Assembly: GCA_964412555.1 (NCBI GenBank)
Contig: CAYPPG010000090.1
Span: 1-21,805, forward strand
From: CAYPPG01 sp964412555
GTDB taxonomy: Bacteria > Hinthialibacterota > Hinthialibacteria > Hinthialibacterales > Hinthialibacteraceae
Direction: 5' to 3'
DNA: 21,805 nucleotides
The position numbers and the translations under genes were made by a program. Positions 1-6,751 of this stretch are shown here, piece after piece. Below the pieces are notes generated by a model, which was given only the letters and a program-made list of their open reading frames with translations, made no database searches and had not been told where the DNA came from. Each line of letters begins with the position of its first letter. Positions within the stretch are counted from its first letter, which is position 1.

Positions 1-50
1 TTCAAACTGCCGGAGGTTTTACCCTCTACCCATACTAAATAGCGAAGAGG
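1..50. other. Unexplained sequence beyond a breakpoint in the beta-helix gene
   Basis: Homology between the second and first beta-helix units of the adjacent gene stops abruptly between bases 50 and 51. Bases 1-50 match nothing else in the window. The minus strand is open from an ATG at 53-51 to the window edge (start MPLRYLVWVEGK), and the plus strand is open from base 1 to a TAG at 40-42 (end FKLPEVLPSTHTK). Either could be a fragment of a neighbouring gene or mobile element. There is too little sequence to identify it. Confidence 0.3.
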
Positions 51-1941
51 CATTTCCTTTATTATTGCGGACAATTGTATTATTCAATGTAATCCCTGAA
101 TCACAATGAATCCCCATTCCTTCATTTTCACTTATTGTGCTGGAAGAAATTGTTCCCGTTACTGTAAAATGTACACCATCACTTGAATTCTTTTGGATTG
201 TGCAATTTTCGATAACGGGTACTCCCCCTTCCACTCGAATTCCTTTATTTCCATATTCAACCGTACAGTATTTCAAACTCGCATTCTCACTTTTAATCCG
301 CAGTCCATACCAATCCCTCTTTGCCGGAGTACTCGCCGACGACGTAAATACAATCGGATTCGTTTCCGTTCCTTCCGCGATAAGTGTTCCCCAATCCACG
401 ATCATTTCAATACGTGAGGTATGTAATCCACTCATCTGACTATCGTAATGAAAATCTGATATAATCCTTGTTCCGGGTGAAATAGTGAGTTTGCCTGTAT
501 CTTTAATAATCACATCTCCAGTCAAAAAAATGGTCCCTGTCCATATTTGTGTTCCAGTGATTTCTCCCGCAAATGATTTCGTTGTACCTGATGGAACAAT
601 TGGAGAATAATTCATTGATACAGGACTGGCACTCACTGATTTATCCAAAAAAGTACTTATATACACGAGACCTACATCTGCATTATCGCGGCTATCGTAG
701 ATTTGTGTAAGATTTTTCACTCCCGTTTGAAGTTCAGAGGTTGTGGGGTTTCCCCAATAATTACCATTGGCGGTCACGGCAGCATTTCCGCTATTTCTCA
801 ATTGATATTCCGTATTGTTATAAATATCATTTCCGCTTGGGAGTGTAAAAGTCGATTCGTTTGAATCTGTTTCAACGCCTGCACGATTGCTTGTTATTGT
901 ATTTCCTTCAATTCCTTCAGTTCCCACGAGTCTTAACTTAATTCCGCTTCCCCCATTCCCTCTTATTGTACTGTTTGTACAGGACACCGTATTGCATTCA
1001 ATCCCTGAATTCCCATTTTCAGTAACCGAACAGTCATCCACACTGACTATTCTTGGAATTCCCAGTGTATCGCCTATTCCACATTCTTTATTCCCTCGAA
1101 TTGTACTTGTAGTTATTTTTGAAAATTTACCAACACCATAAATCCCATGACTTCCGTTCTCACTGATCGTACAAGAATTCAGATTTATTCCCCCATCCGC
1201 ACTTCTTAAATTAATCCCATAGTATCTACTATTACTGACAGTACTATTGGTCATCGTCACTCTGGTTCCCACGACTCCGGTGTGTTCATTACTTCTTATT
1301 GTGCTATCAGTTATTGTTACCGATTCCCCACTTACACCATTTCCTTTATTATTGCGGACAATTGTATTATTCAATGTAATCCCTGAATCACAATGAATCC
1401 CCATTCCTTCATTTTCACTTATTGTGCTGGAAGAAATTGTTCCCGTTACTGTAAAATGTACACCATCACTTGAATTCTTTTGGATTGTGCAATTTTCGAT
1501 AACGGGTACTCCCCCTTCCACTCGAATTCCTTTGTTTCCGTATTCAACCGTACAATACTTCAAACTCGAATTCTCGCTCTTGATTCGCAAGCCATACCAA
1601 TCCCCCTTTGCCGGAGTACTCGCCGACGAAGTAAACACAATCGGATTCGTTTCCGTTCCCTCCGCAATCAGCGTTCCCCAAACGACGATCACTTCGATGC
1701 GATCATTGCTCGTTCCTCCAGCTTGATCATCTGATTTTGCCATACATTTGATTTGAGTGCCGGGAGAGATGGTCAATTGACCCGTTTCCGTCACTGTCAC
1801 ATCACCGGTTAACTCTATCGTGCCTGACCAAGTTTCCGCACTTGTGATCTGACCTGATGTCGTAATTGCCCCTGCATTCGAAACGAAAGAAAGTAGAAAC
1901 AAATAAGCCCAAACGATTCCCACTGCTGCATATTTCTTCAT
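19..1941 (-). CDS. Secreted right-handed parallel beta-helix repeat protein, probably 3'-truncated
   Basis: A 640-residue protein when started at the ATG at 1941. That ATG has AGGAG eight bases upstream and opens a signal peptide (MKKYAAVGIVWAYLFLLSF...NAGA); the longer open frame to 2079 lacks these. The body is a Beta_helix/NosD-like solenoid of short turns with recurring N-x-I/T-I-x-x-N steps, and one unit closes with a GNYWG motif. Unit 1 is about 429 codons. A second unit then restarts (FAGEITGTQIWTGTIFLTGDV) but stops after about 190 residues with an unrelated tail, NASSLFSMGRG. The homologous gene at 10325-14953 has two full units plus vWA and C-terminal domains, so this copy has most likely lost its 3' part. 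Such proteins are usually exported adhesins or polysaccharide-binding proteins; the ligand cannot be inferred. It may have its own promoter (word at 2020-2031). Confidence 0.82.
   Translation of the reverse strand: MKKYAAVGIVWAYLFLLSFVSNAGAITTSGQITSAETWSGTIELTGDVTVTETGQLTISPGTQIKCMAKSDDQAGGTSNDRIEVIVVWGTLIAEGTETNPIVFTSSASTPAKGDWYGLRIKSENSSLKYCTVEYGNKGIRVEGGVPVIENCTIQKNSSDGVHFTVTGTISSSTISENEGMGIHCDSGITLNNTIVRNNKGNGVSGESVTITDSTIRSNEHTGVVGTRVTMTNSTVSNSRYYGINLRSADGGINLNSCTISENGSHGIYGVGKFSKITTSTIRGNKECGIGDTLGIPRIVSVDDCSVTENGNSGIECNTVSCTNSTIRGNGGSGIKLRLVGTEGIEGNTITSNRAGVETDSNESTFTLPSGNDIYNNTEYQLRNSGNAAVTANGNYWGNPTTSELQTGVKNLTQIYDSRDNADVGLVYISTFLDKSVSASPVSMNYSPIVPSGTTKSFAGEITGTQIWTGTIFLTGDVIIKDTGKLTISPGTRIISDFHYDSQMSGLHTSRIEMIVDWGTLIAEGTETNPIVFTSSASTPAKRDWYGLRIKSENASLKYCTVEYGNKGIRVEGGVPVIENCTIQKNSSDGVHFTVTGTISSSTISENEGMGIHCDSGITLNNTIVRNNKGNASSLFSMGRG
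51..246 (-). repeat. Direct repeat, second copy (identical to 1338-1533)
   Basis: By reading, these 196 bases match 1338-1533 at an offset of 1287 bases (429 codons). The first mismatch on the right is 247 versus 1534, and the match is lost completely left of 51. It encodes the same beta-helix turns in units 1 and 2. Outside the exact block the units differ at many silent sites, which suggests recent local homogenisation. Confidence 0.85.
1338..1533 (-). repeat. Direct repeat, first copy (identical to 51-246)
   Basis: Partner of the repeat at 51-246. Beyond this copy the beta-helix unit continues normally leftward for roughly 280 more residues, which shows what the second copy lacks. Confidence 0.85.
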
Positions 1942-2019
1942 TTTATTTACTCCTTTTCTTCTGCTGTTGTATTGTTTTTCCGGAATCGTAAAATATCCCG
2001 GGAATTGAATCTGAAAATT

Positions 2020-2031
2020 GTTAGACGGACA
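2020..2031 (-). promoter_or_regulatory. Candidate ECF-like -10 element upstream of the beta-helix gene
   Basis: On the minus strand this reads TGTCCGTCTAAC. It is identical to the word at 4317-4328 and contains CGTCTAA, which resembles the -10 consensus of many ECF sigma factors. It lies about 79 bases upstream of the ATG at 1941. No GGAAC-type -35 is visible at normal spacing, so the promoter call is tentative. Confidence 0.4.
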
Positions 2032-2101
2032 TGATTTCAACATGGACATAAAAAATTCCAATTTATTCACGAAAACCAATCAAAACCTCGATCCATGATG
2101 T

Positions 2102-4249
2102 TTAATTCCTCGATGGATTTGTGATCTCCTCATGAGGTTTTTCCACGACAAGCCGGAAACCGATATCCCGCCACGCATAGTCCGAAGGCTGCGCTTCTTT
2201 GAACAAAATGGAAGCATCTCGAAAAGTATCGTCCCAACATCCCCCCCGAAAATAAAATCTTGAATCATCCGGTCCGTCACTCACCCATTCCCGCACATTA
2301 CCAATGACATCGTATAATCCCCATAAATTGGGTTTTTTCTTCCCCACCGGATGAGATTGTCCGTTGGAATTGTTACGATACCACACGTATTCATCGAGTT
2401 TGGATGATTGGGGTTCGTCGTTCCAATAATATTTACCTTTGGTACCCGCTCGTGCGGCATATTCCCACTCCGTGTCCGTTGGCAACCGAAATGTATCCGG
2501 AACGAGGGAATTTAATTTCTCAATAAATTTTTGACAATCATTCCAAGACACATTTTCAACAGGCGCATTTGGATGGAGAGTATCGGATGGATTGTATCCC
2601 ATTACGAATTCCCATTGCTTTTGTGTCACCTCGTATTTCCCGATATAAAAATCGGATCGAATCGGTGAATCCGGATCATCGAGAGGGGCGGGAATGGGGA
2701 CAAACACAATTTCAATGTCATCGTTTAACGGTACAATCAACTCATTGAATTGTTGCTTTGTTTCAATAGGGGGTTTTTTTACTTCATCCGGTGCTGAAGT
2801 GGAAATTTCGATTTTTAACCGAATTTCGATGGTTTTAGATTCCCCCGGTTTGATTTCAATGATTTGTGTCTGCGGCTCATATCCTTCCGCGGATACGGTT
2901 ACCTCATATTTTCCGGCCTCGATTTGTCTCCCGGCCGGAACGGTCTTTCCATCTTTTCGAAGCTGGACCTGAGCGTGACTCGGAATCGTGGTGACCAAGA
3001 GCTGAGACAAAATATTCGCATGAGCAAGCAAGAAGGGACCGCTTTGCTTCAAATCCGCCGTGGGTGTCTGCTCATACCCGGCACGCCGTCCCCAATCCCG
3101 CACTTCCCTCCAGGCATAATCTTTGACTTCGTTTAGCGTGATAAACGAATCTTGTATTGCGAGTGGATTCTGTGAAGGATCATTCGCTGCCCCCTGAATA
3201 CCTCTCAATAAGAAATGGGTAAACACACCATGCTTGAATTCAGGAGATTCATGGGAATCTTGATCCGAATTACATGATGCCAGCAAAGCAGTGCCTTTCG
3301 CTTCCGCAAACAGTTTTTTCAAATCGGGTGGATCCCCCGCTGCCCTGGAAGAGAGAGAACCGGTTTCGCACGCATCGAGGATGACGATTTTCCGTCTTGC
3401 GCGGGATTGGATCAATCGGGCTTGCAGATCCTTTTCAATGTGAATGCCGGTCTCTTCAATCAGTTGAACATTGGCATCCTCCGGTAAAAGGTATTGTCCT
3501 CTTCCATGTCCCGCAAAATAAATGAAAATCGTTTCGTTCGGCGCCGCACGCAGCAAATAGTCTTCCAAATAACGCAAAATCATAGTACGTGTAGGCTTGA
3601 AAAGAGGCTCTCCACTGATCAACAAAGTTATATTCTTTTCCAGAAAACCCACATTCGGTGATACCAGCATATTCCGGATTGCAAGAGCGTCATCGACCGC
3701 ATACTTCAATCCATGAAGTTTGGGATCCTCATACTGATTGACTCCAATGATCAACGCATATTTATGGAGCGGGGATTCTTCAATAATCTCTCCGCTTTGA
3801 TTTTTTTCATTGCGGGCGTCAACGGATTCATGATCCATTCCACGCACGATATCGTGCTTTCTCATGTCGTTGGAATGATCCGTCTCTGGACTTTTTAATA
3901 ATAAAAAAAATAATCCAAACAAAATGAGGACGGAGAAAACGGCTCCGGAAGCAAATGTATAGTTGGTAAAAAAGAAGTATCTTCCGCTTTTTTCAAAAAC
4001 CGATTTCCTCGAAAATCGGGGAATTGGGGGAGAAATTCTCTTCATATCTTTCTCCCAAATGAGGTATTGCATCCCGACTAAAGAACATGATTCACAGTGA
4101 TCGAGATGTTTCTGAATCTGTTTTGCTTCCTCCTCCGGTAACCGGTTGTTTTGATAGTCAATAATTTTTTCTATAGAAGGACAGTCATCAGCCTTCGAAG
4201 GAGGGGTTGCTTGCAGGAAATAAGATAGTAACTTTTTATTTCTTTCCAT
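2102..4249 (-). CDS. Membrane protein: zf-HC2 anti-sigma motif, caspase-like protease, PEGA, FGE-like domain
   Basis: 715 residues from the ATG at 4249; the open frame upstream relies on a TTG at 4315. Domain order: an N-terminal anti-sigma zinc-finger-like segment (about 20-65) with the H-x3-C-x2-C signature H48, C52, C55; one hydrophobic membrane segment (about 93-118); a caspase-like (peptidase C14) domain (about 162-388) with catalytic His248 in YFAGHGRG and Cys294 in LDACETGS; a PEGA domain (about 415-483); and an FGE-sulfatase/SUMF1-like domain (about 508-703) with IGKYEVTQKQWE and GLYDVIGNVREWV. The FGE part lacks the Cys pair of true formylglycine-generating enzymes (it reads RGGCWDDTFRD), so it probably binds rather than oxidises. 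The gene follows the sigma-factor gene by 112 bases. Inference: the N-terminus holds that sigma factor at the membrane, the periplasmic or cytosolic placement of the C-terminal domains depends on topology, and proteolysis may release sigma. The domain calls are firm; the role is hypothetical. Confidence 0.87.
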   Translation of the reverse strand: MERNKKLLSYFLQATPPSKADDCPSIEKIIDYQNNRLPEEEAKQIQKHLDHCESCSLVGMQYLIWEKDMKRISPPIPRFSRKSVFEKSGRYFFFTNYTFASGAVFSVLILFGLFFLLLKSPETDHSNDMRKHDIVRGMDHESVDARNEKNQSGEIIEESPLHKYALIIGVNQYEDPKLHGLKYAVDDALAIRNMLVSPNVGFLEKNITLLISGEPLFKPTRTMILRYLEDYLLRAAPNETIFIYFAGHGRGQYLLPEDANVQLIEETGIHIEKDLQARLIQSRARRKIVILDACETGSLSSRAAGDPPDLKKLFAEAKGTALLASCNSDQDSHESPEFKHGVFTHFLLRGIQGAANDPSQNPLAIQDSFITLNEVKDYAWREVRDWGRRAGYEQTPTADLKQSGPFLLAHANILSQLLVTTIPSHAQVQLRKDGKTVPAGRQIEAGKYEVTVSAEGYEPQTQIIEIKPGESKTIEIRLKIEISTSAPDEVKKPPIETKQQFNELIVPLNDDIEIVFVPIPAPLDDPDSPIRSDFYIGKYEVTQKQWEFVMGYNPSDTLHPNAPVENVSWNDCQKFIEKLNSLVPDTFRLPTDTEWEYAARAGTKGKYYWNDEPQSSKLDEYVWYRNNSNGQSHPVGKKKPNLWGLYDVIGNVREWVSDGPDDSRFYFRGGCWDDTFRDASILFKEAQPSDYAWRDIGFRLVVEKPHEEITNPSRN

Positions 4250-4316
4250 CAGGATTCTCTTCCACGAAAAGATTCGAAAAATCAGTTGAAAATAAATGCC
4301 ATTTGCCACTTCCAAC

Positions 4317-4328
4317 GTTAGACGGACA
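4317..4328 (-). promoter_or_regulatory. Candidate ECF-like -10 element upstream of the caspase gene
   Basis: Same minus-strand 12-mer, TGTCCGTCTAAC, as at 2020-2031. It lies in the 112-base gap between the sigma gene and the caspase gene, about 68 bases before the ATG at 4249. The similar distance to both start codons supports a shared regulatory role, possibly recognition by the adjacent sigma factor. No convincing common -35 was found. Confidence 0.4.
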
Positions 4329-4361
4329 ACAATCCATAAATTTCACCGTTTCTTCGACATT

Positions 4362-5246
4362 CTAAAATAATTCTTTCCCGCCAATAGAATGGTTGAGTTT
4401 TCGCAACGCCCTTTTTTCTATAGCGTAAATTTGTCGTTTTTTAATCCCCATAATTTCAGCGACATTTTTCACTTTGAGGTTCTCAGAATAGCGCAAACGA
4501 AGAATCAACCGTTCTTCCTGATCGAGACACACAAACGCCTTCTGAAACATGTGTTTCAAATCATCAATATAGATGCGCTCGTGGCACTGGACCGCGTGTT
4601 CATCCGGTAATTCGAAGGGGATTTCCTCGTGTCCATTCGCCTCGATCAAATCGGAAAATAAAATTTCTTTTGTTCTTTTACGCTTCAGTTCATCAAAATA
4701 CGTATGCTCGACCTCAAGTACAGCGCTTTCAGAAATCGATAAATGATCTGCAATTCGTTGGCGATCCCACCCGCGAGCCAAGAGCATATACATTTCTTGC
4801 TGAAGAGCGGGTAATTTTTTAATGGGTTGAGGAAGACGGATTCTCCCCTTTTTCTTTCGAATATAATCCGCTTGCAACTGGTAATACCCATATCCCCGAT
4901 TGTGAGTCTGTTCTTTTACCGGGTTCAATACCGGGAAAAGAAACGTGCTCAATGAACATTCCCCTTGATAAAGAGGCAAGATTTTGTAGCGAATCGCTTC
5001 CAGGAGAAAGAGAACAATCTCCGAAAGTTCATCACAGTTTTTGCGAGAAAGACGCTGAACAATATTCCTTGGGCGAACGGAACGCACTGGGCAATTCGAA
5101 AGCAAACAATCCGAGCGGCACAATGTATAGGCTGTCCAGTAAATCCGATCCATATATTCGTGCACGAAGAGATTCCAATCTTCTGTATTGTTCAAAATCT
5201 TTTGTACCGTAATCCAATGAATATGCTTTTCACTTCCAGATGACAT
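4362..5246 (-). CDS. RNA polymerase sigma-70-like factor with two region-4-like HTH segments
   Basis: 294 residues from the ATG at 5246; the ribosome site is weak (GGGA about ten bases upstream). Residues 23-110 look like a divergent sigma region 2: DWNLFVHEYMDRIYWTAY at the start and a Y-x-GECSLSTFL segment near 93-103. This is followed by a helix-turn-helix at about 146-190 (ALQQEMYMLLARGW, then IADHLSISESAV) and a second one at about 240-285. The second is a clear sigma region 4: LDQEERLILRLRYSENLKVK with NVAEIMGIKKRQIYAIEKRA. ECF factors normally have one region 4 and about 180-200 residues, so this protein is long. The next gene encodes a zf-HC2-type motif followed by a membrane segment, the usual anti-sigma arrangement. 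A cognate sigma/anti-sigma pair is therefore likely. The promoter targets are unknown, but the 12-mers at 4317 and 2020 are candidates. Confidence 0.8.
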   Translation of the reverse strand: MSSGSEKHIHWITVQKILNNTEDWNLFVHEYMDRIYWTAYTLCRSDCLLSNCPVRSVRPRNIVQRLSRKNCDELSEIVLFLLEAIRYKILPLYQGECSLSTFLFPVLNPVKEQTHNRGYGYYQLQADYIRKKKGRIRLPQPIKKLPALQQEMYMLLARGWDRQRIADHLSISESAVLEVEHTYFDELKRKRTKEILFSDLIEANGHEEIPFELPDEHAVQCHERIYIDDLKHMFQKAFVCLDQEERLILRLRYSENLKVKNVAEIMGIKKRQIYAIEKRALRKLNHSIGGKELF

Positions 5247-5297
5247 ACATCAAGTATCCCATTCAATTATAAATTGATACGAACATCACATACTTTT

Positions 5298-6671
5298 CTA
5301 TTTTTTAATAAACACGTTTTTGAGATAGAATGTATACAGAACGAGTAACACAACACCAAACATCCTCTCAAAACCGGTGGTGAGGATAAACCAACTCCGA
5401 GGGGAAAAATCTGTAAACTCGAGCATCGTAAACGCTTGAAACGAAAATTTAAAAAAAGTCCAAAAGGAAAGCCGGGCGAACTCGATTGTATTCTTGTCAT
5501 GGGAGTGCAAAGTCGTATGACTCGCCCCCAGGTAATAAAGCCATCCGAAAAGAAATACAGTCATCAGAGCAAAAAATAGAATTCGTTTTCCATAGACACC
5601 GTATCCGAAACACCATTTCGCTATGAACCAGTCGTAACCACGACGGAGCAATCCTTGTTCTTTTGAACGGCGAAGCAAATCCCGATATTTGTAATAACAT
5701 CGATCCGCTTCTTCTTGAAATCCCGGTTGGGAGCGAAAATTGCGGTACAGCAGATGATAGGTCTTCATGGCTTTTTCCGGCGTACGAAACCATTCGGGTC
5801 TTTCATCCAACAACAGTTGCGTGTTGGGAAAATAAATGCGAATCCGGCGCTCCATTCGCAGCCAGAATTTATACCATCTTCGTAGGCACACATACAGAGG
5901 ATATATATCGTAGTAATCCGGAGATGGTTTCAAGCCGTATCGGTGATACTTACCGAGTTGCCGTATCCGCAAACGAAGAAACGCGTGAGGCCCCATCGTT
6001 ATCGATTCGAGAACCAACGATGAACCGGCCAAGAATTCAGCTTCCAGATCGATTTCCTTATTCACTTCCAATTCAAAAAACACGATTGTATTATAGAAAT
6101 CTGCAGCATGAAAACTCGCGTTTTTCTTAAACACCGCCCCCCCAAAAAATAACTTATTCAAAAATTGGGCGCGATCAAATGTAACAGACTCACAAAATCG
6201 GTCACGGATAAAATCCACCGTTCCATGAAAATGAGTGGAATCAAAACCGGTTTCTTTCTCAAAAATCGTTCCAGAGAATCCAACTTCGGAAGTAAATACA
6301 CAGTCGGAAAAGCGAACCTCGTTTGCGAAAACACATTCCTCGAAAAAGGCCGGCTCTGTAAATTTTGTTTGCTCAAAGGAAAGAGAATTCTGGATTGTGA
6401 AGCCGCGGCATTCACATTTCTCGATTGTACATTGGTATACATCAAATCGCCGTTCACGCGTGATTTCATTTTCCGCCATCGCGCGTAACACTTCACCGAG
6501 GTCCGAAATCACGAGGTGTACGAATGTACCTCCTTCCTTCTTTTCCATCTCATGAACGATTTGTGCAGCGGTGAGTGAAACATAGTTCCTCTCACCAATA
6601 TCCTCAATTTCAACTTCGCATTCTTCGTATTCCTCTGCAGGATGATCGGTTTCTTCAGGGGTAAAGGTCAT
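5298..6671 (-). CDS. Pentapeptide-repeat membrane protein with ion-channel-like C-terminus
   Basis: 457 residues from the ATG at 6671, which has AAAGGA at good spacing; a TTG immediately before it extends the frame by one codon. Residues about 80-205 show Phe every five or six positions (FEQTKFTEPAFFEECVF and onward), the Pentapeptide_3 type of right-handed quadrilateral helix. A charged alpha-helical stretch follows (about 290-345). Then come a membrane helix (about 363-383), a short aromatic re-entrant-like segment (FWTFFKFSFQAFTMLEFTDF, about 403-422) and a last helix (about 426-454). Helix-pore-helix order resembles two-TM channel subunits, but the TVGYG-type selectivity signature is absent. 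It sits 80 bases after the FGE-containing surface gene and 51 bases before the sigma gene, so it is probably cotranscribed with one or both. A membrane sensor or a conductance effector are both possible. Confidence 0.75.
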   Translation of the reverse strand: MTFTPEETDHPAEEYEECEVEIEDIGERNYVSLTAAQIVHEMEKKEGGTFVHLVISDLGEVLRAMAENEITRERRFDVYQCTIEKCECRGFTIQNSLSFEQTKFTEPAFFEECVFANEVRFSDCVFTSEVGFSGTIFEKETGFDSTHFHGTVDFIRDRFCESVTFDRAQFLNKLFFGGAVFKKNASFHAADFYNTIVFFELEVNKEIDLEAEFLAGSSLVLESITMGPHAFLRLRIRQLGKYHRYGLKPSPDYYDIYPLYVCLRRWYKFWLRMERRIRIYFPNTQLLLDERPEWFRTPEKAMKTYHLLYRNFRSQPGFQEEADRCYYKYRDLLRRSKEQGLLRRGYDWFIAKWCFGYGVYGKRILFFALMTVFLFGWLYYLGASHTTLHSHDKNTIEFARLSFWTFFKFSFQAFTMLEFTDFSPRSWFILTTGFERMFGVVLLVLYTFYLKNVFIKK

Positions 6672-6751
6672 CAATATTCCTTTCCCATCTGTGAAAAATC
6701 ATCATTGGATTTTCTCTTCGCCGTTGTTATGATCAGAAAGCGGGTAAGTAA

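Noticed and set aside
2102..4249. Active formylglycine-generating enzyme maturing a sulfatase
   Set aside because: The catalytic Cys pair is missing and no sulfatase gene is in the window.
4250..4315. TTG at 4315 as start of the caspase-like protein
   Set aside because: It lies almost on the putative -10 word and lacks a ribosome site. The ATG at 4249 begins just before the zf-HC2-like segment and is more plausible.
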